Origin: Paulinella micropora
Taxonomy: Eukaryota > Cercozoa > Imbricatea > Euglyphida
Length of the DNA: 64,000 bases
Reading direction: 5' to 3'
NCBI GenBank assembly: GCA_009731375.1
Contig: BJOX01000006.1
Coordinates: 1,621,874-1,685,873 of the forward strand
Below the pieces are notes generated by a model, which worked only from the letters and a program-made list of their open reading frames with translations, searched no databases and had not been told where the DNA came from. The first letter of the stretch is position 1, and each line of letters opens with the position of its first letter. The position numbers and the translations under genes were made by a program. Shown piece after piece: positions 41,323 to 52,306 of the stretch.

Positions 41323-42313
41323 GTCCTGACTCTGTGTGAGCAGGTGAAATACCAGTAAATAGTAGAGAGGTCACTTCGTTTATTTACGTAATGTCGAACT
41401 CGTTGCAGGCTTGGAAGCAACTTACGATCGACTCGGAGTGAATCGTAGATTGTGAGGCAGTCTCCAGTTCTCAAACGGATAGTGTCTTTTTGTTTCTAGT
41501 TAACAGTCATAAAACGGATAGTGTCGGGTTGGTGAACTCGAAAATCCAAACTGATTTGGGAAGGCTAGGCGAAAATGACTGGGAACGGCGAAAATGACAC
41601 GTAGCCTGAAAAAGACAGTCAAATATTGTTTTTCCGTTCACTCTCAAGTTATTACCCTTGTCCGCAAATTTCAACTACCGCAACGTGCGTCAAAGGCAAT
41701 AGAGTGGGAAAAAGCAATAGTTGATCTTTTCTAAAAAGAACTTTGACTTGATCGCTTGAAATATCAGACTGAGCACTTTAATGACCGGCTTAAACCACTA
41801 CCGTTGACATTTTACTGTTTTTGACCGGCTCGTTAGATTCTCTTCTGCACGACGTTTCGACTTCACTAACTAGCTTTCGATTTCGTCCAGGAATGACTTC
41901 AAACGATTTAATCAAAGTTTTTACAGCAATTGCCATTTTCCCCTTCTCCATTGCCTTTTTCCCTGATTTCCCGAAAAACACAAATTACTGTGAATTTTGG
42001 GAACACAGTCAAGAGAACATAAAAATGATAATTGCAGTGCACTGCGTGCACAGCCATTTGGCAACGAAAGACTTTCCCAAATGAAAGCCTGTCAGGACTT
42101 TTTACTTAAAGAAATAACTTGTACTTGAAGCCCTCCTTCAAGTGTTACAACTTCACTTATTCAACTTCAAGTGACACACGAAACCAACTCTCAATCTACG
42201 CTCACCTACGATCGTACGTTGCACCCAAGTCTGCAAACAAGTAGAAACCTACGTAAATAAACGAAGTGACCTCAGCTATTTATTTGTATTTCACCCGGGC
42301 CTACTCTCAGGAC
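41323..42313. mobile_element. Non-autonomous TIR element at the junction with truncated virus B
   Basis: Imperfect inverted repeats of about 130 bp (about 41323-41462 and 42185-42313) share GGTCACTTCGTTTATTTACG, AATCTACG and ACGATCG blocks. The interior of about 720 bp has no recognisable gene; ACGGATAGTGTC occurs twice near 41476 and 41515. The right arm ends where capsid coding sequence begins, so insertion or rearrangement here may have removed the first half of that gene. Confidence 0.6.
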
Positions 42314-42959
42314 AGCAGGAGAAGCTGCCACCGCACAGCCCGCGACGATTACTAATCTTAACCTCTTTCTTGCCGTTGAAACTGACCCAAATGTTATTTT
42401 GGGAGTTCAACAAAAGATTGCTGGTGAAGGCTTTTCGTTTAAGACCGGATACCCTATCTCTTGGAAAATTAATCTCGCGGCGGGCACTCAGTCATTTGTT
42501 TTGAAGATGAACCGCTCGCAGGGTGAAAGAATTCGCCGAATTTACAGTAGCGGGTTTAATAACACCGAAAGTTTGAATACCGCATTTGATTGCGATAACC
42601 GAGCACAGGCTAAGATTACTTCTTATTACACTACTTTGGATAGTAATAGAATTCAGCAGTTTGATATCGCTTGCGCCCGCGATGAAGACTATATGCTTTT
42701 GAAGGAAAAAATTAAGGGCTCTGCTATTTTGAACTCAAATGTGTATAAATATAACTGGTTCCATGTTGATTTCTGTGATCACAACCGCCCGCTTTATGAC
42801 AAGAGAGAAGAAGAGGGTTATGAAGTGGCAGGTCTGTCCTTGGACACAGAACGGCGGTATGAATGGAGTGCGGAGGGAGCAGTCCAATTGAATTATTATA
42901 CTTACGCTATTCTTCAGAGGACTATTGATGTTAAGGGAATTGAAATTTTGATGAGTTAA
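42312..42959 (+). pseudogene. 5'-truncated major capsid protein of element B
   Basis: The frame encodes the C-terminal 215 residues or so of the same capsid protein found complete at 59400-60851. Shared landmarks are 'NLNLFLAVETDPNV', 'GVQQKIAGEGF', 'MNRSQGERIRRIY' and the terminal 'KGIEILMS'. The N-terminal half is missing where the flanking inverted-repeat element starts. Within the fragment no stop or frameshift is seen, so truncation looks like a rearrangement rather than slow decay. The next gene follows after 59 bases. Confidence 0.85.
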
Positions 42960-43018
42960 AAAATTATTGAAAAAGAAATTAAAAAAGAAAAATAAAAATA
43001 TTTTTTTATATACAAACA

Positions 43019-44263
43019 ATGAAAACTCACCAGAGAAACTTAATCGCAGAAAATCCTGACGGAGAATTTATAAACGTCAGGGTCGGATATGATGGTGATA
43101 TTGAAACAAATAATTCAAAAACCGCTTTTGGCGAAGCAGTAGTAGGTCAATTAACACCAGTATTACAAGAAATCTTTCCATATACCATTAATACTAGGAT
43201 ATGGACAAAAACAGAAACAAAATCGTCTGTGTCATTTTTGAATAATATGGCTGAATTGAAAACAACTGCTGATGCTACGGCAGATGCTAGACTGGTAAGT
43301 AAAAGGAGAATAAAATATAGAACTGGAACAGGTGTCCTCGCCCGTTTTACTGCTATATGGACAATGGATGATACAAAAGATTACTATTCATATATTGGAA
43401 TAGGAAATGAACTCGTTGATGGATTTTATTTCTACAAAAATAGAGCAGGAATAAGTATTGCACATTGTAAAGGAGGTGCCGCAGTTTATATTGACCAGGA
43501 AGACTGGGACGACCCATGCGATGGAACTTCTGCTATGCCTGACTTAGACTGGAGCAAAGGAAATGTATTTCAAATTCAATTTCAGTATCTTGGGTTTGGT
43601 GCTATTAAGTTTCATATTGAAAATCCCATAACAGGATTATTTCAATTAGTTCATATGATTGACTATGCGAATGCTAATACAGGTGTAAGCATGCGAAATA
43701 CAACATTACCTTTTACAGCAGTAATGAGAAATGATGCAGCGACTGGAATACAATTTCTTAAAACAGCAAGTGCCAGTTTATTCATTGAGGGAACGAATAC
43801 GATAAACACAAGTATAACAAACGAAGTGGAAGGAAGTAAAGCAGCAAACACCACTGAAAGTCCTATTATTAGTATAAGAAACAAAGCGGTATTTGATGCG
43901 GGTGGTGCTAATTTAACAAATTATTCAAATGTTTATCCGACTTTGATAAGCATTACAAATGACGATAGTAAGTCGTGTGTAGTAAGAATGGTATTAAATG
44001 GAACACTAACTGGAGCAGGTTTTGCAGATGTTGATTCTAAGTATTCAATTGTAGATACTGACATAAATGCGAGTGCTATCGCAAACGGAACAACAATTTT
44101 TAAACTTTACGTAAATTCTCAATCAACTCAACAAATAAATCTTAGAAATTATGATATATATTTGACTCCTAATGATGTATTGACTTTTACACAGAAATCC
44201 GTTGGAACTGCCAATAATGGTTCAAATGTTAATGTTATCGCTAATTTTATTGAGGATCAGTGA
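43019..44263 (+). CDS. Presumed virion surface protein (414 aa), element B
   Basis: This is an intact homologue of the 412-aa protein at 57972-59210; both follow the capsid gene in the same direction. Shared landmarks are 'HQRNLIA', a central 'SKGNVFQI' with 'YLGFG', 'FHIENPITG', 'LVHMIDYAN' and 'TLPF', then 'FIEGT'. The N-terminal 'VNV-VG-DG' region and beta-rich composition suggest a virion protein such as a spike or minor capsid subunit. I know similar proteins from large DNA viruses and phages but cannot name a family. The ATG lies 8 bases after TTTATATAC. Confidence 0.6.
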   Translation: MKTHQRNLIAENPDGEFINVRVGYDGDIETNNSKTAFGEAVVGQLTPVLQEIFPYTINTRIWTKTETKSSVSFLNNMAELKTTADATADARLVSKRRIKYRTGTGVLARFTAIWTMDDTKDYYSYIGIGNELVDGFYFYKNRAGISIAHCKGGAAVYIDQEDWDDPCDGTSAMPDLDWSKGNVFQIQFQYLGFGAIKFHIENPITGLFQLVHMIDYANANTGVSMRNTTLPFTAVMRNDAATGIQFLKTASASLFIEGTNTINTSITNEVEGSKAANTTESPIISIRNKAVFDAGGANLTNYSNVYPTLISITNDDSKSCVVRMVLNGTLTGAGFADVDSKYSIVDTDINASAIANGTTIFKLYVNSQSTQQINLRNYDIYLTPNDVLTFTQKSVGTANNGSNVNVIANFIEDQ

Positions 44264-44312
44264 TACAGAAACAAAAAAAATAATAATAAAATAAAAGGAA
44301 GGTAATGTGATA

Positions 44313-44810
44313 TTAGAGATATTTTTTTACCGCATCTTTGTTATTAAAATAAGGTTGTTGAATTAAATATTCAAGGTATGGTTTATCAATCTTAGCGACT
44401 TCTTCGATTTTCATTTTTTTATACTTACCATATTGAAGAAAAATATCGGTTTCATTTTGCTAGTATTCTTTCTTTAATATACATCCTTCTTCTGTACATG
44501 TAGCATTCGCTATTTCTTCACCTACATTCGCCTTTATTTCGGTAATTCCAGTCTCTTTTAAATCAGTTGCCTTAAAAGGTGTGCTTTCTTCTTGCTGATC
44601 GAAGGTCGCATCTTCAACTACGTTGGAGTTGTCCGTTATGGTCTCCAATGGAATAACTACTTTCACATTGTCATCCCTCGGCTTGTATTGTTCATAGAAA
44701 GAAACAATATCAGGTTTAGTCCATTTAATTGTTGGCTTTTTAATTTCGCTGTCAATGTTCCATTTTTCAATTTCATTCAAGTAGTCTTGTTTGATGTTCA
44801 GGTCAGTCAT
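44313..44810 (-). pseudogene. Small viral protein interrupted by TAG; C-terminal FGKY domain continues in frame
   Basis: The first 116 codons match the start of the 175-aa protein at 57412-57939 ('WTKPDIVSFYEQYKPRDDN', 'CTEEGCIL'). After TAG at 44462-44460 the same frame runs on for 48 codons to TAA at 44315. This part has 'LQYGKYKKMKIEEVAKIDKP' and 'YLEYLIQQPYF', a copy of the domain in the neighbouring 118-aa gene. The element C homologue instead ends in a Cys-rich zinc-binding-like segment. Either the gene lost its stop-free frame, or the two parts came together by recombination. Confidence 0.65.
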
Positions 44811-44938
44811 GATATTTTAGAATTGCGCTTCGTGCTACGCACTCTCGCTTATTCTAAAACATCGGAAAAATTTTGAGAAAAAATAATTAAAAGAAAAACG
44901 ATGTTTTATGAAACCGCGTAGCGGGTGAATAAAATATC
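44811..44938 (-). promoter_or_regulatory. Paired intergenic hairpins, element B (118-aa to 116-aa gene)
   Basis: Read on the minus strand: GATATTTTAT...ATAAAACATC (44938-44900) follows the upstream gene, a T-rich spacer comes next, then GATGTTTTAGAAT...ATTCTAAAATATC (44863-44811) abuts the ATG at 44810. The apices carry GCTACGC and GTGCGTAGCAC palindromes. Confidence 0.65.
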
Positions 44939-45243
44939 AATATAAATATTTTTTTTACTTCACTTTTAATGTCTGTAAATTTATCAAACCACGGGTATTT
45001 CATAACCCATTCAAGATATGGTTTGTCAATGGTAGCAACATCTTGAATTTTTTTCATCTTGAATTTTTTTCCTTTGTATTTGCCAAACGGAAAAACATCT
45101 GTTGGCTTTCCTTCTCTACTTTTTTCAATCGCCTTAATTTCTTCATCAATCATCTGTTGGACATCTCTTACTGAAAAGAATTCCTTATTCTTCTCAATTG
45201 AAAGTCGTCCAAATTTTTCAGATAGTCTGGTGAGGGTTGTCAT
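44887..45243 (-). pseudogene. FGKY-domain protein of element B, frameshifted at its end
   Basis: This is a homologue of the 95-aa protein at 57096-57383. It starts 'MTTLTRL', has 'FPFGKYKGKK', then a 15-nt tandem duplication (adding 'FKMKK'), 'IDKPYLEWVMKYPWF' and 'FTDIKSEVKK'. The homologue stops two residues later; here an extra A in a poly-A run shifts the frame so that translation would continue through the hairpin to 44887. The FGKY-G-KK...PYLEW pattern resembles the small C-terminal domain seen in exodeoxyribonuclease X-like/DUF3820 proteins (tentative). Confidence 0.6.
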
Positions 45244-45299
45244 TGGTCTATATAGACTGGTAAAAAATTTTATGGAAAAAAATTAATTATTTAATATTT

Positions 45300-45409
45300 G
45301 ATATTTTGTTCTGACTTCGTCATCACAAAACATCGTTTTATACTTTAATGGCCGACGATGTTTGAGAATAAGCGAGAGTGCGTAGCACAAAGCGCAATTC
45401 TTAAATATC
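45300..45409 (-). promoter_or_regulatory. Paired intergenic hairpins, element B (polymerase to 118-aa gene)
   Basis: On the minus strand GATATTTAAGAAT...ATTCTCAAACATC (45409-45357) starts one base after the polymerase stop. A 22-bp spacer follows, then GATGTTTTGT...ACAAAATATC (45334-45300). The downstream ATG at 45243 is preceded by CTATATAGACCA. Confidence 0.6.
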
Positions 45410-45410
45410 A

Positions 45411-48400
45411 TTAATATCCGAAAGGTCTAGTTTCAATCGCATTCTCTACAATTCCGATAACTTGTCTTTTTGTATATGTAAAACTAAATATCTTTTCTAA
45501 GTATTCGCTTGTTATTTTTTTCTTTTGTTTGTCTCGTGTTATCTTGTTGTTTTCTATTATAACTATTTTTCCAGACTTCTCAATTCGCTTAGCAATCCGT
45601 AATTCTTCATCAGTCTCCAACAAGTCAGCCAGTTCATTTTTACCATTCTCAAATAATTCAGTGTTCGTAATACCTTTCCCGCAACTTATTACACTTAACA
45701 TATTTGGTAATTTCAATGCTTTTTTAGTTTCATAGTTCATACTAAATCCTTTTACTTTCATACTGGCTTTACCATTATCTAATAAGTATCAATAACACTT
45801 CGGCCCGCCTCCCACAAAGGTTTTTATTTTCGCTCCTTTTAATTCATCAGTCCAATCTCCCAGTAAATCGCCTGTCTCTACATCTACCTGATTAATTTCT
45901 TTGTTAGTCGTATATATTACGCTGTCTGTGTCATGATACAATATCCTATTACCTAATATGTCCATCATATTGTAAAGTCTCATTCTCGCGTGGCATGTAG
46001 TAAATAAAGCAACTACAATATTTGTTTTAATCGGGTCGCTCACCGCGTCCTGTTTTAAATCATAACTGGCTTCTACAATTTGGTCGTTAATTATGTTAAT
46101 ATTTATATTATCCACTGATTTATCGTTCAATAGTTTGTATAAGGTTTCTTTATCCTTTATCATTTTGTTCTGGTTTTATTTTGTTTCTGTCCAAACTTGC
46201 ACCATTAAGAGTTCAAGCACAACTTAGCCACTGCTCTCCGTGCTTCGTTATTGAATATTTTGCTTTCATCCATCTTAACTCCCATTTTGATTTCATGCTG
46301 TTTATGTAATTTTGTTTTTCTGCTTTCGTATTACATCCCGCGGGGTATCCGCTGGACTCTTGTTTTACTTTCAAGAATGTCTTTATATATAAACTACTGC
46401 TTTGTTCTTTCCAGTTCCATACTTCATATATTTTTATTAACTTATACCCTTTGTCTAATGCCTTGTAAATTTCTGGAGTTGCCCATGTGCCTGTTATTGC
46501 TCGTTCTTTATCTGTGTGCTTACATTCGCCGTGTTGCTCAGTCATTCCACACTTATCGTATAAGTAATACATCATCTTACCTCTATCCACCTTCGGTAAG
46601 ACTGGGTGTAGTAAGCCTCTCGGCGGTAGCATCTTAACCTTAGCCACTCCAAAATATTCTCTGTTTATAATTTTATTTTTCATCTCATTTCTTTCCTCCT
46701 CGTTGCTTGGTCGTATTATGATATGGTGTCCGCTTGGATAAAGGTCGTAATACATCACGGTCGGATAAAGTGAGCATATGTCAATATATTTCGCATACTC
46801 ATTATCATGTCGTGATTTCCAATATAATTTCAGAGCATTCACTCTACCTCCAAACATTGCCTCTCGTGGGTTTAGTCCTTCTTGTTCAGTAATTCGTTCG
46901 TTTGTATCCTCTGCCAGTCTTTCACTGGTTTTCATCAGGCTCCATTCGCACTCCCAGATACTTATTACTTTCGCTTGTTAGTTAAGTTGTTTTTCTCTTC
47001 TCATTGTTTCCTTGTATAGTTCGCCCATTGTCTTATTCTTTTTCACATTCAGAGCATTGCTATTCCAACACTTCTGACATCCGTGCCAATGGCACCCGTA
47101 AAACTCATAAGCAGTTTTGTTTTTCTCGTCCCATCCATCTACATACACACGAGATTGTCCGAGTTGAAACATTTTTTCACCTCCGTTGAATGCGTGCTTA
47201 ATATCTGTCTTATCCAGCCTGCTTCTGTATGCTAGCCATTCTACACAAGCCCTAGAAGTCATCCTGTTTTGTTTTTCCGCTTTCAATATCGCAATTGAAT
47301 TCTCTGGCATAAACTTAGCACGATACAAAGCCATAACACAACTCGCGATAGTTGTATATTGAAAAGGGCCTATACCAAACTCTAGAAACTGGTTTCTAAA
47401 ATCTATACAACCCTTCCTCAGTATATCGACATCTGAATGACAATACTCCGCGATTTCCTTCGCCATATCAAACCTGTTATGTGCTTTCACTGGTTCATCA
47501 TACCATTCCTTTCGTTTATCTCCACGCATCGTGTCGTAACAGTAATGTTTTTTATGAGGTATTACACCGATATAGTTTTTATTTTTCGCCGTATTGAAGA
47601 AGTGCGGGAAGAACCCTTTCTTAAGTTCCGTAAGCCCGAATGTCTTTGGAAAGTCTGACAATGGCATCGTAAGAAAACTTAGGCTGTCTATAAAGCGATA
47701 CTTCTTAAGTGTCATCATCATAATCTTACCGCCCTCATAAATTACAAATGGAGTTTGACCATTATCAACCAACCACTTAAGAATAAACTGACAATCATAA
47801 CCACGGGCATTGTGTACGATAAATGTAAATCCGCTGTGCTTAGGGTCAAAAACCCACTTACAGAAATCTTGAATGTTCTTGTGAATTACTGGCGGTTCCT
47901 TCGCATCGTAATACTGTCTTTCAGCATGATTAACAATGTGCTCGCCTGTGTCCTGTGTCGCTTTAAAATCAAAGAATATGTATTGCTCTGACGGCGGTAA
48001 GATTTCTTTTTGGACTATTTCACATTGGTGTTCAAGCGGTTTCACTAGTTTGCAATTTCGGCATTTCGCATATCCGCATTTGTGCTCATCCTTCTTTCTG
48101 TAATTAAGGCCACACGATTTATATTTTGCTATAACATCGCAGTTTGTTGTCCTGTGATTATTAAAGCATTCAGTGTTTGGAAACTTTCTATTACACTGCT
48201 CACATTCTTTCCACTTGCTCTTGTCATTTATTCCCTTACAACCCTTGGTTTCACAAATACTACATTTGGCTTCACAGGCGTGTCTTTTTTGGTATCCCCT
48301 TAGACACAAGTCACAGAAGTTTTCATTTCCTAGCATAGACTTCATGTTAGTTATGGCATCGTAACGTCCTTCAGTCTTTAGAATGTAAAGGTTAGTAAGC

Positions 48401-49369
48401 CGTTCGCCGTTCGCATCAAGTTGTTCTGTTTTATAAATGATTTTGTCAGGGAATTCAACGATAACCAGATTGTATTTAATGTGATTAGCAAATGTATTAA
48501 TTTCTAGTATCCCACACACATCCTTAATGACTTTTGCTTCATCGTGTAAAGCATCTGCCATTTCCTGCTGTATCTTTCTTCCTCGCATAATTTGCGAGAA
48601 TTTTTGGTGTTTTTCAATTTTTGCTTTGACTACAACAATTGCTCGTGCTAAGCATAAGTTATCGCTGTTAGTAATACAGATTACTCCTTTCTTTCTGTAT
48701 ATATCAAATTTGTTCAAAACCTGTAGCCTTGTTCCGCCAGTCGGCATTTTAACAGATTTCAACACAAATTTTAATTTATCAAAGTTTATTCCGTTCTCGT
48801 CCATGTAAAGACTTTCGTTGCTTTGCTAAAACTTTTTCAACCGAGATTTGATTAACTTTGTGTAAGCCTGTTGATATTTTTCCATAGTAATCCACAAACT
48901 CAATACCTAGGCTAACCTTATGTGCGGGTGATATTCGTCTTACAAAGTCGTTCAATACAATCTCAATAAATCTTATTACATCGCGCATCGTAAATGATCG
49001 GAAGTTGCCGTTAATCCTTACCGCATATCGGCTTTCATTTATTCCTAGTTCGTATTCCTTGCTATCGTCCCTCATGATATAATAATTACCATACCTCAAC
49101 AAGTGTCTGTAATTTTCTTTCAGTTCTTTTTTCTCTTCAATCGTAGGTAAAGGTGGCTCTATTGGTATAGCATGGTGTTCGAAATACACTGCACCTCTTA
49201 CTTGGTTCAAGTAGTTTTGGGCGGTCGGTGTATCAATTTTATACCCCCTTACCTTCGGTTTGATATATAGCACATCCCGACCCCTGACAGACTTGATTTC
49301 GTAATTTATCTTATATTCCCTTAATCTATCCAACCTGTAGACCTTGCAGTTATACGTGTGTGTCTCCAT
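45411..49369 (-). pseudogene. Protein-primed-type family B DNA polymerase of element B, broken
   Basis: Homology runs in order through four pieces: 49369-48779, 48804-46978, 46935-46213 and 46163-45411. Exo I reads 'FFDFKAT' (Lys in place of catalytic Glu), Exo II 'HNARGYDCQFI' and Exo III 'YCHSDVDIL'. Motif A is 'DICSLYPTVM', motif C 'YHDTDSVIY', and 'KVKGF' lies near the end. A Cys-rich region of several CxxC pairs precedes the exonuclease. Breaks are a frameshift near 48800, an in-frame TAA at 46980, a frameshift with stops at 46213-46165, and an in-frame TGA at 45788. Its sequence differs clearly from the element C polymerase. Confidence 0.85.
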
Positions 49370-49455
49370 GTTTGATAATAGTATATCAGTGAGTCAATTT
49401 TTTTCTAAATTACATATTAAATAGAAATTTTTTATATTTATATATTTTCAATCAT

Positions 49456-50117
49456 TTAAATAGAAATTAAATTTTTTTCATTTTTTGAAATATGTCTTTT
49501 GGAGTCATTGTGTGTCACAATAAGTGCTGATTGAGATACACCTATAAAATTACATAACTCACAATAATATTTTTTACTCTCTCTTATTTTATCAAACCTC
49601 TCTTTTTGCTTACAATTTAAAATGTTTTTGTTTATTGCCCAGTATTGCTTTTGATACTCTCTAACTTTCTTACTTTCTTTTTCATAATATTGTTTATGAT
49701 ATTGCTTGTGGTATTGTTTTTGATATTCAATTCGTTTCCTTTCGTTCTCATTTTTAAAACCTCGTTCCTCAAATTTATGCTGTTCTCTTTTTCCATCAGT
49801 AATATTAGCACCCATAGCATTATTTAAATTTAATGTAGGTTTCACTTGAATTCATCTATATATTTCTGTTCAACCGCACTTTGTTTATCAATGTTGTAAT
49901 TTTCAATTACTTCCTAGTGAATTAAAACACACTTAAAATTTTGAAGTCCTTTATTGTTCATATGATTGTATAACTTTCTATTAATTCCTTTCTTGCAGAG
50001 TAATTTATGATGACTGGACCTGCTTGATAATCTTTTTTGAGTTGTGCTTCCAATGTAATATTCCTTGTCGGTTTGGTCTTCAGCATTAAAGATTTTGTAA
50101 ATTTTCAAGGTTGTCAT
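49456..50117 (-). pseudogene. GIY-YIG nuclease with C-terminal Cys/His finger, broken
   Basis: The start 'MTTLKIYKIF' and 'EYYIGSTTQKRLSSR' give the two half-motifs of a GIY-YIG endonuclease (KIY and YIG). An in-frame TAG (49916-49914) is followed by 25 codons of matching frame ('EVIENYNIDKQSAVEQKYID'). A frameshift then leads into 'KPTLNLNNA', a Lys/Gln/Tyr repeat linker and a C-x2-C...H-x5-H-like finger ('YYCELCNF', 'THNDSKRH'). Such enzymes make DNA breaks and are often mobile in large DNA viruses. Two disruptions suggest it is dead. Confidence 0.75.
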
Positions 50118-50175
50118 TTCTCTCTATATATAATACAAATATATTATTTCTTTAAAATAATTCATTTTTTTAAAC

Positions 50176-50218
50176 GATGTTTGAAAACGACAAGCGTAGC
50201 GGTCGGCTTTCAAATATC
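50176..50218 (-). promoter_or_regulatory. Single intergenic hairpin upstream of the GIY-YIG gene
   Basis: GATGTTTGAAA...TTTCAAATATC with apical AAGCGTAGCGG. On the minus strand this is the type that elsewhere follows a stop codon, so a gene may once have ended here. Confidence 0.5.
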
Positions 50219-50229
50219 AATAGATAGCA

Positions 50230-50562
50230 GTTTTTCTTTCTTTTGTCTGTCTGTATTAGTTATAAACAGGCAGCCTTAAAACTAAATAACTGCTCTTAGT
50301 GTAGTTAAAAACACTTCCCCACCAGAGACGAGAAAGGTGAGAATAAGGGAGCGAAGGTGTAAAAAGTTAGCACCCGCGACACCCTGACTTTTTGTGTAAA
50401 GTAGTCCAGAGAGAAATTCATAATAAGAGAGATTTTAATGAAATTGTTGTTTTGAACTTAGAGAGAATAGGTATAGGAAATAATGAATAACTGCTCTTAG
50501 TGTGGTTTCTCTAGAGAAACTGCACCGAACCACTGTCCGGAAGTGCGACCCCTATACTACTG
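50230..50562. repeat. Direct-repeat block, copies 1a and 1b
   Basis: TTTTTCTTTCTTTTGTCTGT and TAACTGCTCTTAGTGT occur at about 50231-50305. A second copy of the latter, with the 16-bp palindrome GTTTCTCTAGAGAAAC, spans about 50488-50562. Both match the single combined copy at 51966-52102. No coding sequence. Confidence 0.6.
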
Positions 50563-51378
50563 AAAATCGAAACAGAAAAGCAAAACAGAAAATCGAAACA
50601 GAAAAGCAAAACAGAAAATCGAAACAGAAAACAGAAATAGAAAACAGAAACAAGAAATCCAAACAGAAAATCGAAACAAGAAATCGAAACAGAAAAGCAA
50701 AACAGAAAATCGAAACAGAAAATCGAAACAGAAAAGCAAAACAGAAAATCGAAACAAAAAACCGAAACAGAAAATCGAAACAAGAAATCGAAACAGAAAA
50801 GCAAAACAGAAAATCGAAACAGAAAAGCAAAACAAAAAATAGAAACAGAAAACCGAAATAGAAAATCGAAACAGAAAATCGAAACAGAAAACTGAAACAG
50901 AAAACCGAAACAGGAAATCGAAACAGGAAATCGAAACAGGAAATCGAAACAAAAAATAGAAATGGAAAATCGAAACAGAAAATCAGAACAGAAAACCGAA
51001 ACAGGAAACCGAAACAGAAAATCGAAACAAGAAATCGAAACAGAAAATCGAAACAGAAAAGCAAAACAAAAAATAGAAACAGAAAACCGAAATAGAAAAT
51101 CGAAACAGAAAAGCAAAACAGAAAATCGAAACAGAAAAGCAAAACAGAAAATCGAAACAGAAAATCGAAATAGAAAACCGAAACAAGAAATCGAAACAGA
51201 AAATCGAAACAGAAAAGCAAAACAAAAAATAGAAACAGAAAACAGAAATAGAAAATCGAAACAGAAAATCAAAACAGAAAATCGAAACAGAAAACTGAAA
51301 CAGAAAACAGAAACAGGAAATCGAAACAGAAAATCGAAACAAAAAACCGAAATAGAAAACAGAAACAAGAAATCCAAA
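50563..51378. repeat. GAAAC(A/C)GAAAAtc minisatellite, 0.8 kb
   Basis: About 60 short units of the type AGAAAATCGAAAC, AGAAAAGCAAAAC and AGAAAACCGAAAC. Long frames are open on both strands (Asn/Arg/Lys-rich one way, Phe/Cys-rich the other) because the units avoid stops, so they are not evidence of a gene. Confidence 0.85.
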
Positions 51379-51387
51379 CCTTTTTTA

Positions 51388-51915
51388 TTACTGATACTTA
51401 CTATACCAGGAACCGCGGTGGCAGTTATGTTCTATGTATCCGCACATATTACATCTATCATCACAAGTGGCTTCGCTCACATCATCTTTCTTTATTCTCT
51501 CCATATACTCTTTGCTTGGCCTTGGATGTACTGGATGTTTTTCTTTTTCTGTTGCTGAAATATGTTTCTGGGACATCATATGTAGCGCTTTGTTTCCATT
51601 ATGTATTTCAGCACCACATCCACACTTAAAATCTTTATGCTTCCAAATTGTTTTCTTTTCGTTTTTGATTATTCTTGTTTCTTTATCGTAATTAATTTTC
51701 TATTCCTCGTATTTCGGTATTATATTTTCCTCGTGATACTTCTTTGCTTCTTCCAATGCTTGCTATTTTGATTTTTTCTTTCCGATGCAGAAACTCTTAC
51801 ACATAACCTTTCCTCCTTCTCTCCATTGAACTTTTACCATTGGTATCTTTTCGTTATTCTTTACCATAACACAACCTCTGGACATTCTAAATCTTGGTGT
51901 GTCTTCGTTTGTCAT
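51388..51915 (-). pseudogene. CxCG zinc-finger protein with two in-frame TAG codons
   Basis: From ATG at 51915 one frame of 175 codons reaches TGA, interrupted only by TAG at 51765 and 51702. The N-terminus is basic ('MTNEDTPRFRMSRG', 'VQWREGGKVMCKSFCIGKKK'). The C-terminal half has 'CGCGAEIHNGNKALHMMSQKH', a C-x-C-x11-H-x5-H finger, and a final Cys/His-rich end ('CDDRCNMCGYIEHNCH'). The same finger type occurs in two small genes just to the right. The gene is probably degraded. Confidence 0.55.
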
Positions 51916-51965
51916 CCTATATGTGTCTTTATTTTATTTATTTAAATAATAATTATTTACAGATA

Positions 51966-52102
51966 GCCTTTTTTCTTTCTTTTGTCTGTCTGTATGTTAT
52001 AAATAGGTAGACGAAATAATAAATAACTGCTCTTAGTGTGGTTTCTCTAGAGAAACTGCACTGAAGATCTGTCCTGAAGTGCGACCCTATACTACTCACA
52101 GA
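51966..52102. repeat. Direct-repeat block, copy 2
   Basis: Matches 50231-50305 and 50488-50562 joined together, including AACTGCTCTTAGTGTGG and the GTTTCTCTAGAGAAAC palindrome. The two blocks bracket the minisatellite and the zinc-finger pseudogene. Confidence 0.6.
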
Positions 52103-52306
52103 CTTTTGCTCAAAAAGTATCCCCGATGCACATCCGCCCAGAAGGAAAAGGAGCGAAGAAGTCACCAAGTCACTCAAAAAAAAGATATTATTTTTTTTAG
52201 TGTGTGCTAAGGCTTGAGTGTGGGGAGTCACTGACTGTGAGATCTGGGCAGCGTTGTCTTCGATTGTGGTCAAAAATTAGTGATAGTATATGGAGTAGAT
52301 AAATAC

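Noticed and set aside
41790-42084. Small frames on both strands inside the TIR element
   Set aside because: No transposase motif or any domain; too short and overlapping to support a gene.
50511-51558. Long open frames on both strands (Asn/Arg/Lys-rich and Phe/Cys-rich)
   Set aside because: They are the two readings of a stop-free GAAAC minisatellite; no start context, motif or compositional independence supports a gene.
44313-51915. Reassigned TAG codon in the viral elements
   Set aside because: TAA and TGA also interrupt frames, frameshifts are present, and the 412-aa gene uses TAG as its normal end.
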